A DNA stretch of 41,941 bases, taken from Clostridiaceae bacterium. GTDB taxonomy: Bacteria; Bacillota; Clostridia; CAYPLH01; DUMO01. A program made the position numbers and the translations under genes. Shown here in pieces: positions 33,157-40,335 of this stretch. The stretch's first letter is position 1. Each line of letters begins with the position of its first letter. The stretch lies in contig DUMO01000012.1 of the NCBI GenBank assembly GCA_012839865.1, positions 1 to 41,941 of the forward strand. The letters are read 5' to 3'. The notes beneath the pieces were generated by a model. The model saw only the letters and a list, made by a program, of their open reading frames with translations. It was not told where the DNA came from and made no database searches.

Positions 33157-33691
33157 TCAAGTATTCTTGCCCAGGAATTTCGCAAGTGTATGTAACGCCC
33201 GGTATTGCAGCACCCGGACAGTTACCTCTTTTTTATTCATCTTTACTGCCGTGTCATGCACAGAGTAGCCTTGAATAATTCTTAGTTCAATAACTTTACG
33301 CTGGTCCTCATTCAAGGTGTTCAACCCGCTTTTTATCAACTCCCGAAGTGCAATAAGTTCCGTATCGTCCAATACTGAAGATTCTTCAGGACTTATGGCA
33401 TCAAGGCAAATATCACTGCCACGTCTTTTTATATTACGCCACTTATCTCGAAGAACATTCAAAGCAACTTTTTTTTAAAAAGCTTATAAATTTATCATGG
33501 CGAATATTATTCTTTTTCAGGTAGTCAAGTACTTTTATAAATGCCTCCTGTGTAATATCCTCAGCTTCCTGGCGGTTCTGAACCCTGAAATAAATATACC
33601 GGTAAACCGGTTCCCACGTAATGGCACAAATATCTTCAATTGCCTGTTGATCACCTTCCCGGGCCTTTTTCAGAGTATCTTCATTCAACAT
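33157..33691 (-). pseudogene. ECF sigma factor, reading frame split at an A8 tract
   Basis: Two overlapping frames make one sigma factor. The first (33443-33691) holds region 2: LKKAREGDQQAIEDICAI and YFRVQNRQEAEDITQEAFI. The second (33157-33462) holds region 4: LNEDQRKVIELRIIQGYSVH and VRVLQYRALHTLAKFLG. On the coding strand eight A residues (33476-33469) follow TTTTT. With seven, the sequence reads on as SFLKKVALNVLRDKWRN, giving 177 residues. The ATG at 33691 has AAGGAG eight bases upstream. The change may be a loss mutation, a sequencing slip, or slippage at the homopolymer restoring some full-length protein. The downstream LolA/RseB-like gene is intact, so the system may still operate. 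Confidence 0.8.
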
Positions 33692-33804
33692 TTTTTATGC
33701 TCCTTACTTTGCTGACCTGTATGCATACATTTATATGGACGATTCAAATCCATTTATGTTACATTAGAATTCAATTTTGGGAAAAGAAATCATTTAACAC
33801 ATAG

Positions 33805-33880
33805 CAGCAAGAAGTCTCCCGCCTCTAAGCCACCCTGCTCACTTTAGTAAAAGCGTAGGCGAGAGATGAATTGCTAGATA
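33805..33880. mobile_element. IS200/IS605-like end remnant
   Basis: CTCCCGCCT (near 33817) and AGGCGAGAG (near 33857) form inverted arms, and the adjacent GAAGT and ATGAATTGC contexts resemble ends of IS200/IS605-type elements. No transposase is next to it. Uncertain; based on recall of such ends. Confidence 0.3.
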
Positions 33881-33914
33881 TGTTTATCGAACAAATATTC
33901 GTATTATTATTGAC

Positions 33915-34430
33915 TTGCCATCCCATATAGGAATGACCTATGGCCATAGTTTTTTGGAACTATGTTTCCGAAATATGGATGCTCCGCTACTATATCATGG
34001 CTTTTATGACGCCGTGACAATACGAATGAGCTTCCTTAGGCGTTTTCGCTATTTGATGTTGAATGGTTTTTTTCTACTTGGACTTACATTAGCTGATGTA
34101 TGCATTTTGCTGATAACCGCCGGAACTTGGTTGCCCACAAGCACTTTGCTGATATTTGGTACTATTTTCGCTATGATTTTGTTCGTATTTGAAACTTTAC
34201 ACCTGGTTGTATATTACCTTCTTCAGCCCTATGCCATGGACTGCATTGTAAAGAGCCCCATTTTTAGCACGGTAAACAAAGTTGAAGGTCTTTTGACTTA
34301 TGGTATATTATTTATTCGTGGTGACATCACAAATTTACTTCTACCGATGGCAATTCTCGTATTATTAACGGCCGTAGGCTTCTTTGCTACGTTGCGTGTC
34401 GCACCACATACTTTTAAAAAGAGATCATAG
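33915..34430 (+). CDS. Membrane protein of unknown function, perhaps 5'-truncated
   Basis: A 171-residue frame with three or four hydrophobic segments: near 45-67, 78-102, 125-137 and 143-160. The C-terminal VAPHTFKKRS is basic. I do not recognise the family. Start codons are poor: TTG at 33915 and ATG at 33933 both lack a clear ribosome site. The frame stays open upstream to a stop at 33867. A possible IS end sits just before it, so this may be the 3' part of a larger permease-like gene cut by insertion. The intergenic interval that follows (34431-34658) shows no gene or clear terminator. Confidence 0.5.
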   Translation: MPSHIGMTYGHSFLELCFRNMDAPLLYHGFYDAVTIRMSFLRRFRYLMLNGFFLLGLTLADVCILLITAGTWLPTSTLLIFGTIFAMILFVFETLHLVVYYLLQPYAMDCIVKSPIFSTVNKVEGLLTYGILFIRGDITNLLLPMAILVLLTAVGFFATLRVAPHTFKKRS

Positions 34431-34658
34431 ACCATAAAATAGTCCATAAACGCATTGTTATATCATGCAATAATCGTGTTTTACGCTAAGACAACCACCG
34501 CAAAGGGACAAAATCTTGCAAAATATCAACACTTTTTTTAATAAATTATTTATTTTTGTTGTGAGGTATCAGTCACCACTACAAATTGAGAAATGAATAA
34601 ACCTTTGCAGAAATTATACCTCTGGCTGATAACAAAAGGGATATCAACAGGAATCATA

Positions 34659-35288
34659 TTATTCTATAGTGCAGGTTTCGTCCGGTTTTCGCCTGAACAG
34701 AATAATTGCCCCGCTGATCAGCAAATACATTGCAACTACGACAGACCCTGCTATGTCCATATAATATGAAACAACAGAACCAGGTAAAATTAAGATTGAA
34801 GCAAGGGCTGCACACACGCAGATATCCACAAGGGATTTTGCGCGGTACAGTTTGCTCTGAACAGCAAGTATTGCATTCGGTCCGGCTTTATCGAGTCTGC
34901 GGTATCGAAACCAGAACCACGAATTAGTGGTTGCACCTAAGATTGCTATGACAAGTCCGAGTATCACATTGCCTTTTTCAGCATGGCCCGACAAAAGGGC
35001 TATAAGAATCATAACAATTCCGCTTAAGCACATAGCCAATCCAACACAATAGTTGGCAATACCCTCAAGCTTCGCTTTCTTGATTGCGTTTTCTTCATCA
35101 TCTTTATTGGTAGCGCGAAATATATACCATGAAATGATAATGGCTGCAAGCTCTGCCGTACGGCGTATAAAATCAGCAAGCTGCGTGGAAGATTTGCCAA
35201 GCATCAGCCCCACACCAAGTACAGCAGGTCCCGGGGAACTTAGCAGAACGGATGCCAGCAGCGTATTTTCACCAGATTTCGTTTTCAT
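34659..35288 (-). CDS. Cation-efflux (CDF)-like membrane protein
   Basis: The product has five or six hydrophobic helices. SSTQLADFIRRTAELAAIII, YRAKSLVDICVCAAL and MDIAGSVVVAMYLLISGA recall the CDF (cation diffusion facilitator) layout, in which helix pairs 2 and 5 face each other. The metal-binding His/Asp of true CDF proteins is only partly visible, so transport of Zn or Co is not established. I use ATG at 35288, with GGGAGG 11 bases ahead; the ATG at 35333 has none. It is third in a MarR operon, 60 bases after the kinase-like gene. Confidence 0.6.
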   Translation of the reverse strand: MKTKSGENTLLASVLLSSPGPAVLGVGLMLGKSSTQLADFIRRTAELAAIIISWYIFRATNKDDEENAIKKAKLEGIANYCVGLAMCLSGIVMILIALLSGHAEKGNVILGLVIAILGATTNSWFWFRYRRLDKAGPNAILAVQSKLYRAKSLVDICVCAALASILILPGSVVSYYMDIAGSVVVAMYLLISGAIILFRRKPDETCTIE

Positions 35289-35348
35289 GTAAGCAAAAGC
35301 CTCCCTGCCCCTGTTTTCTGTGTGGGAAATCATATTTGCATTTCAATT

Positions 35349-36071
35349 TCATACTAAAACAAGGCCTCCCCACACCCATAACAAAGGAAGTATTGTTGCT
35401 GCTGCTGCCAAAGGACAGGTTATTGTATCATATCCTTTAAGGGTGAATAACTCCACAACCGTGCAGACTGCCGCTGTAATCGCAGCAATCGGGATATATC
35501 CATGCCATGGCAGCCCCCCGCGAATCAGCAGTACAATCATAACAGATAAAAACGAGACAACAAACATCGCAATGGTTCCTTCCATACTCTTACGGCCTTC
35601 AATCAACTTCCCTGTGACAAAGTGCTTTCCAAAGCGTTTGCCCACCAATGCGGCTGCTGCATCACCAAATCCCCATGCATATATACTTACCAGGACAAGC
35701 ATCTTATCTTTAAACAAGCCCCAGCATACAAGAATGATTATGGCAAACATTCCAAATGCAAGCAATAAGCTGCGTTTCAACTCACCGGTGCTTCGTTCAG
35801 TGAGAAATTTCGAATAGCCTTTGAACAATTCCCCGATGGAAAGTATAGTAAACACAACTATCGCGAAAATTACCGTCGCAATTACCGATATCCACCATGT
35901 TTTAAAGTAATAGACCAATATCAGCACCGAGAAAAGCAAAATGGTATGTAAGGTCTTCCGAAACAATTCAGTTGGAACTTTTAAAAAATAACGTATTAAA
36001 ACCAGGCATGCAATACATACTAAAAAATAGCCAAGCAATACACCCATGCCGGCAAATAACTCAGAAACCAT
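35349..36071 (-). CDS. DGK1/SEC59-like CTP-dependent lipid kinase
   Basis: A 240-residue membrane protein with six or seven helices. Motifs of the dolichol kinase / phytol kinase / DGK1 family are visible: RKTLHTILL near 38, YAWGFGDAAAALVGKRFGKH near 130-150, GRKSMEGTIAMF near 158 and VELFTLKGYDTITCPLA near 207. Family members use CTP to phosphorylate a lipid alcohol or diacylglycerol. Its ATG overlaps the MarR stop as TAATG, so translation is coupled. The exact lipid substrate is unknown. Confidence 0.82.
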   Translation of the reverse strand: MVSELFAGMGVLLGYFLVCIACLVLIRYFLKVPTELFRKTLHTILLFSVLILVYYFKTWWISVIATVIFAIVVFTILSIGELFKGYSKFLTERSTGELKRSLLLAFGMFAIIILVCWGLFKDKMLVLVSIYAWGFGDAAAALVGKRFGKHFVTGKLIEGRKSMEGTIAMFVVSFLSVMIVLLIRGGLPWHGYIPIAAITAAVCTVVELFTLKGYDTITCPLAAAATILPLLWVWGGLVLV

Positions 36072-36517
36072 TACTTAAATCTAACTCCTTGCGATTGAAT
36101 ATTTTGGCTGACACGTACAAGTAAAGTGGAGACATGTTCCAACTCTTCTTCTGTGATGTTACCTTTCAGGGTCTCATAAACATTGTTGTATACATTTGAA
36201 ACGAGTGTGCTGATTTCATTTGCCTTTTCAGTTAAAGTAATTCTGTTCGCCCGGGCAATCTCCGGGTGCTGTTCACGTTTAACATAACCTTTATCCACAA
36301 GTGAATCAATAGTTCGGGAAACAGCTGCTTTTCCCACATCAAGCCGCTCTGTCAGTTCCTCCTGAGTCAATCCCCTGCTTTCTGAAACTAATTGAAAAAG
36401 GATGTCTCCCTCGGAGCTTGTAAGGCCCAACGGCTCCAATTTTGTATTGATTAATTGTCTTGCAGAACGAAGTACTGATTTCAAGCTCAGCCAAAATTCC
36501 TGCATTGTAAGCATCAT
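36071..36517 (-). CDS. MarR-family transcriptional regulator
   Basis: The 148-residue protein has the winged-helix MarR fold: a dimer helix (FWLSLKSVLRSARQL), the DNA-reading part (LTQEELTERLDVGKAAVSRT) and the wing (DKGYVKREQHPEIARANRI). The start is ATG at 36517, six bases after GGAG. The ATG at 36577 cannot be used because it lies upstream of the -10 element. It is first of a three-gene operon with the lipid kinase and CDF-like genes. A perfect palindrome in its own promoter indicates autorepression. Confidence 0.93.
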   Translation of the reverse strand: MMLTMQEFWLSLKSVLRSARQLINTKLEPLGLTSSEGDILFQLVSESRGLTQEELTERLDVGKAAVSRTIDSLVDKGYVKREQHPEIARANRITLTEKANEISTLVSNVYNNVYETLKGNITEEELEHVSTLLVRVSQNIQSQGVRFK

Positions 36518-36548
36518 ATATCGCTCCAAACTGTACGCCAGATAATTA

Positions 36549-36578
36549 ATTATACTATAGGATGGTTGACTAGTCAAC
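36549..36578 (-). promoter_or_regulatory. Self-regulated promoter of the MarR operon
   Basis: On the reverse strand TTGACT (36577-36572) and TATAAT (36554-36549) are 17 bases apart, an almost ideal sigma-A promoter. The perfect palindrome GTTGACTAGTCAAC (36565-36578) covers the -35 element. A bound MarR dimer would block polymerase. Confidence 0.9.
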
Positions 36579-36762
36579 TATATATTGATTTTTACTTTTC
36601 AGCTTCAATTGAAACCAAAAAATACTGCCTTTTCCTTCCTTGGATTCAACACCGCACACACCATCGTGCATTTCAATGACTTTTTTGACAATGGATAGTC
36701 CGAAACCAGTACCCATTATACTTTCCGCCAGGTTGTAATTCGTCTTGCTCAGTTTTGACAAA
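36570..36762 (-). pseudogene. C-terminal remnant of a sensor histidine kinase
   Basis: The frame carries the last part of a kinase ATPase domain: GTGFGLSIVKKVIEMHDG, then VESKEGKGSIFWFQL. The N box, dimerisation and sensor domains are missing. No start codon or ribosome site serves it, and the frame upstream overlaps the Cys-rich protein out of frame. The stop codon lies within the MarR operator. It is a deletion scar between the feo and MarR operons. Confidence 0.75.
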
Positions 36763-36897
36763 TTACTTGCAGTACTTGCAATTGCCGGAACATGCACTCC
36801 CGCAGCTGCATTTTTTATTTTTTGCATCAATGTAAACTTTCTTTAAAGCAAAGATGAAAATAACTGCAAATACCAATCCAATTATTACATTTCCCAT
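36763..36897 (-). CDS. FeoB-associated Cys-rich membrane protein
   Basis: A 44-residue protein with an N-terminal membrane helix (IIGLVFAVIFIFALKK) and a cysteine-rich tail (CSCGSACSGNCKYC, five cysteines plus one near the end). Short proteins of this type sit directly after feoB in many Firmicutes and are named FeoB-associated Cys-rich membrane proteins. The ATG is one base past the feoB stop (TAGTATG), with GAGG upstream inside feoB. It may assist ferrous iron transfer at the membrane; this is inferred from association only. Confidence 0.9.
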   Translation of the reverse strand: MGNVIIGLVFAVIFIFALKKVYIDAKNKKCSCGSACSGNCKYCK

Positions 36898-36898
36898 A

Positions 36899-38920
36899 CT
36901 ATACCTCAACTCCTAACTTGATACGTTTAACCTCTGCTTTCCTGATCATTATAACAACACCGGTAAAAATCAGTATCGAAACTCCTATAGCCGGTACAAA
37001 GCCACTGGCCGGTTTCCCATACATGATTAACGAACCCGCCTGTGAAGCAAGCATTGCCAGGGTGTAGCCTACACCAAGTTGAAAAGCCAGGGCTCTAAAC
37101 AACCACTTTTTTGAACCCATTTCCGAATTCATGGCTCCGATTGCCGCAAAACAAGGCGGTGTAAACAGATTAAATACAAGATATGCAAATGCTGTTACCG
37201 GGGTAAAAAACTGCGTCAAAGCACTTCCCGGTACATTTAAAGCCTCTTCTGAAGCCACTGATAAAAGTACTGCCAGAGTTGCCACTACATTTTCCTTGGC
37301 AATAAACCCTGTAATTGCTGCCGCTGCAAGCTGCCAACCCACAAATCCCAGGGGGATTAAAAGAGGAGCAATCGCTCTTCCCAAAGTTGCCAGAATGCTC
37401 AAACCCTGGTCTTCCACAGGTCTGAAATTCCAGCCAAAAGCCTGAGCAAACCAAACCAGCGTATTTGATACAAGAATAATGGTAGTGGCTTTCAGTATAA
37501 ATGCCTTCGCCTTTTCAAACATTTGCCAAAAGGCATATTTCATGCTTGGTAATTTATATTCCGGAAGCTCCAGGATAAACTGGGATGTGTTTTCCCATAC
37601 AAAAATCTTCTTCAGTAAAAGTCCTCCGATAACAATTATCGTAATGGCAATTAAGTACATGCTTGGCCCTACCCAACCCTTATCCGGGAAAAACACTGCT
37701 GAAAAAAGGGCTATGATGGGAAGTTTTGCCCCGCAAGGTACGAAGGGAGTAAGGATGGTGGTCATTCTTTTTTCATTGACATCTTCAATGGTTCTCGTTG
37801 CCATAACACCAGGAATTGCGCAACCTGAACCTACGATCATCGGAATAATTGATTTTCCCGACAACCCTATTTTTTTGAAAAACCGGTCAAAGACCAATGC
37901 TACTCTGGCCATGTATCCACTGTCTTCCAGAAGCGCCAGGCAGAAAAACAATATCATAATCAAAGGCAGGAATCCTATTACAGCGCCGACTCCGCCAATC
38001 ACCCCGTCAACAATCAGGGCTTGCAGCAGGGGATTAATATTCAAACCTTCCAGAAATCTATTTACCGCATCAGGAACAATCTCTCCGAAAACCACCTCAT
38101 TGAAGTATTCAGACAGGTAACCCCCCAGACCTCCAATGGAAAACGAAAATACAGCCCACATGACTGCAAAAAATATTGGTAAGCCCAGCCATTTGTGGGC
38201 AACAATACGGTCTATTTTGTCATAAAGGTTTATCTTGGTGGCATCTCTCTTTTTGACCATGCATTTTTCAACAATTTCATCTACAAATTTCTGCCTGGCC
38301 ATATCTTCATCATCAGAATTATTCACTGGAAAATCAGGAGCAGTTTGAGGTTTCTCCTCCTTGCCTGCTCTTATTGCTTCCCTCATTAAGTCATTCAAAC
38401 CCTTTTCCGTGGATGCTGTAATTGGAATTACGCTGCAGCAAAGTTCCTTGCTCAGAGCCTCCAGATCTACAGCATCACCTCTTTTGGAGACAATATCGCT
38501 CTTGTTTATTGCAATTACTACGGGAATTCCCAATTCCAGGAGTTGTGTTGTGAAGAAGAGACTTCTGGATATATTTGCTCCGTCCACGATGTTGATGATT
38601 ACATCCGGTGCTTCACCTAATATGAAGTCCCTTGTTATAGCCTCTTCACCTGTAAAAGGTACAATAGAATATGTACCTGGAAGATCCACAATTTTTATAG
38701 CGGTTCTGTAAGGATTGAATTTTTTCTTAAGAAATGCTTCCTTCTTTGCAATTGTAACACCAGGCCAGTTGCCTGCAAATTCTGTTTTTCCGGTAATTGC
38801 ATTAAATACTGTAGTTTTTCCTGAATTCGGGTTGCCCGCAATTGCTATTTTCATCAAGCTCATCTTTTCACTCATTTCTTTACCAACTTTATCCGCATTA
38901 CCTGTCAGCGTCATTTTCAC
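36899..38920 (-). CDS. feoB: Ferrous iron transport protein B
   Basis: A 673-residue FeoB, the membrane pump for Fe(II). The N-terminal G domain has G1 GNPNSGKTT, G3 DLPGTYS and G4 NKSD. A helical GDI-like linker follows. The membrane domain has two Gate regions with the key cysteines: GSGCAIPGVMATR / VPCGAKLPI and TPPCFAAIGAMNSE. GTG at 38920 is my start, six bases after GGGAGG; ATG at 38914 is next best. The open frame reaches 38977 across the Fur-type site. The gene lies after feoA by about 120 bases, with its own iron box, and before the Cys-rich protein. Confidence 0.97.
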   Translation of the reverse strand: MKMTLTGNADKVGKEMSEKMSLMKIAIAGNPNSGKTTVFNAITGKTEFAGNWPGVTIAKKEAFLKKKFNPYRTAIKIVDLPGTYSIVPFTGEEAITRDFILGEAPDVIINIVDGANISRSLFFTTQLLELGIPVVIAINKSDIVSKRGDAVDLEALSKELCCSVIPITASTEKGLNDLMREAIRAGKEEKPQTAPDFPVNNSDDEDMARQKFVDEIVEKCMVKKRDATKINLYDKIDRIVAHKWLGLPIFFAVMWAVFSFSIGGLGGYLSEYFNEVVFGEIVPDAVNRFLEGLNINPLLQALIVDGVIGGVGAVIGFLPLIMILFFCLALLEDSGYMARVALVFDRFFKKIGLSGKSIIPMIVGSGCAIPGVMATRTIEDVNEKRMTTILTPFVPCGAKLPIIALFSAVFFPDKGWVGPSMYLIAITIIVIGGLLLKKIFVWENTSQFILELPEYKLPSMKYAFWQMFEKAKAFILKATTIILVSNTLVWFAQAFGWNFRPVEDQGLSILATLGRAIAPLLIPLGFVGWQLAAAAITGFIAKENVVATLAVLLSVASEEALNVPGSALTQFFTPVTAFAYLVFNLFTPPCFAAIGAMNSEMGSKKWLFRALAFQLGVGYTLAMLASQAGSLIMYGKPASGFVPAIGVSILIFTGVVIMIRKAEVKRIKLGVEV

Positions 38921-38960
38921 CACACATTCCTCCCTGAGACAAATATCCGCCCATTTGATA

Positions 38961-38980
38961 TTGAAAATCATTATCATTAA
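38961..38980 (-). promoter_or_regulatory. Fur-type iron box upstream of feoB
   Basis: TTGAAAATCATTATCATTAA resembles the GATAAT-hexamer pattern of a Fur box (reverse strand AATGATAATGATTTTC). It lies about 45 bases ahead of the feoB start, fitting repression by iron-loaded Fur. Confidence 0.65.
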
Positions 38981-39040
38981 CTAGGTAAATATAAAATGCT
39001 ATTTGATTCATAGCATATTTACATAACAGTCAAATTTATC

Positions 39041-39277
39041 TTATGCACTTAATACTATGGACTTGGCCATATTTTCATCCATCGCATATCTGCTGTCCTT
39101 GATATTTACCACATAATTCCCGGCAAGCTTGGAAATAAGGGTGATTTCTTGTCCTTCAAAACATCCCAGGGTAAAAAGAAACTTTTTCACCTTATCCTTG
39201 CCTTCAATCCCTTTGATTTTATATGTTTCACCAATCTTGGCCTTTGATAATGGCATACTCGCATCATCTACCTTCAT
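39041..39277 (-). CDS. feoA: FeoA domain protein
   Basis: A 78-residue SH3-like FeoA protein, which helps FeoB at the cytoplasmic face. Visible are MPLSKAKIGETYKIKGIEG, FLFTLGCFEGQEITLISK and YVVNIKDSRYAMDENMAKSI, as in the family. The first ATG at 39277 is used; its ribosome site is weak. An iron box lies upstream near 39320. The gap to feoB holds a second box, so the two genes may be both co-transcribed and separately controlled. Confidence 0.94.
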   Translation of the reverse strand: MKVDDASMPLSKAKIGETYKIKGIEGKDKVKKFLFTLGCFEGQEITLISKLAGNYVVNIKDSRYAMDENMAKSIVLSA

Positions 39278-39317
39278 AATTTATTTTCTATTATTAATAT
39301 ACCCTCTTATTGAAAGA

Positions 39318-39337
39318 GATTATCATTTTCATTTAAA
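39318..39337 (-). promoter_or_regulatory. Fur-type iron box upstream of feoA
   Basis: GAGATTATCATTTTCATTTA contains overlapping GATAAT-like hexamers on the reverse strand (AAATGAAAATGATAATCTC). It lies about 40 bases upstream of feoA and matches the box ahead of feoB. Confidence 0.65.
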
Positions 39338-39374
39338 ATTGTCAAGAATAAATTACCTGCAAGCATAGTAAGAC

Positions 39375-39416
39375 AAGGGACGGTTAATGTGGGCAGGACA
39401 GGGGACGGTTCTGTGT
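39375..39416. repeat. REP copies at the 3' end of the RAYT gene
   Basis: GGGACGGTT at 39378 and CAGGGGACGGTTCTGTGT at 39399-39416 belong to the palindrome family. The second copy is inside the last codons of the transposase gene. Confidence 0.85.
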
Positions 39417-40172
39417 CCTATTTTTACATCTCTCTACAATCCCTTTACTTACCCCTGTTAATCTGCTAATCTGCCTTATCGTAAGCCCCTCTTCACTCAG
39501 TCTTTTTATAAGATAATTTCTTATCTTTTTGTCTATTTTTTGAAACTCAGAGGCATTTTTACACTTCGCTATTTTCCATATTATTTCCTTTGCCTGTTCG
39601 TCCGTCAAATAAAAGGACCGCTTCATTACATCTAGGCAAATGTCCCTGCTCGTTTCTTTATGTAACTCTTCCAGTTGTTTTCTGTTAATCATGGTCAGAA
39701 TAAAATCAACATCCACTAATAGGTTATTTTGAGGCTCCATATAACAATTGTAGCTACTGTATGGGTATTCTCCAACATTTTTGGTTAATCCCGCTTCCAC
39801 TGGATTTTGGTGTATATACCGCAGCACACTCAATAAGTATTCTTCATCCTCAATTGCCTCGCTTCGGAATCTGTCTTGAAACAGGTGCCCTACTCTTTTA
39901 TATTTTGTATTGTACCAGTAAACATACCGTCCACAAATTCTTTTGAATATTTTGTCCAATGGTTCATTTTCAACCTTCATTAGCAAATGGATATGATTTC
40001 CCATAAGGCAGTATGCATATAGCTTATACCCGCAAATTAATTTACACTCACTCAACACTTCCAGAAATTTTTCGTTGTCTTCCCTGTCTTCCATTAACTG
40101 TTGTTGGTTAATACCCCTTAACATAATATGATATACTCCCGTTGAGCTGAATCGCCTTGCTTGTCTTGGCAT
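39384..40172 (-). CDS. REP-associated tyrosine transposase (RAYT)
   Basis: A 262-residue Y1 transposase related to IS200 TnpA. The HUH pair is His60 and His62 in GNHIHLLM, and the catalytic tyrosine is Tyr119 in YIHQNPVEAGL. MPRQARRFSSTGVYHIMLRG is the standard N-terminus of the RAYT group. A C-terminal helix-turn-helix (EEGLTIRQISRLTGVSKG) replaces the short tail of IS200 enzymes. The chain ends in NRTQNRPLSCPH, which is encoded by the flanking repeat itself. Family members bind and cleave single-stranded REP hairpins and are thought to spread them. It is a single intact gene with repeats on both sides in inverted orientation. Confidence 0.93.
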   Translation of the reverse strand: MPRQARRFSSTGVYHIMLRGINQQQLMEDREDNEKFLEVLSECKLICGYKLYAYCLMGNHIHLLMKVENEPLDKIFKRICGRYVYWYNTKYKRVGHLFQDRFRSEAIEDEEYLLSVLRYIHQNPVEAGLTKNVGEYPYSSYNCYMEPQNNLLVDVDFILTMINRKQLEELHKETSRDICLDVMKRSFYLTDEQAKEIIWKIAKCKNASEFQKIDKKIRNYLIKRLSEEGLTIRQISRLTGVSKGIVERCKNRTQNRPLSCPH

Positions 40173-40263
40173 TACACATCACCTCTGGGTTATTTTACTA
40201 TTTTGGTAGTGTATATGTCAAGACAGGCAGTCCTTCCCTTATTTTTTTGAATAAAAAACAAGA

Positions 40264-40335
40264 CAGAGAACCGTCCCCTGTCTTGATTTATTCAGGAAAA
40301 ACAGGACAGAGAACCGTCCCCTGTCCCGCCCTGTC
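40264..40335. repeat. REP copies at the 5' end of the RAYT gene
   Basis: CAGAGAACCGTCCCCTG (40264-40280) and AGAGAACCGTCCCCTG (40307-40322) lie 43 bases apart, in the orientation opposite to the copies at 39399. Each is embedded in GACA...TGTC flanks. Confidence 0.85.

Noticed and set aside
36518-36577. MarR start at ATG 36577
   Set aside because: This ATG lies in the -35 element of the gene's own promoter, upstream of the transcription start.
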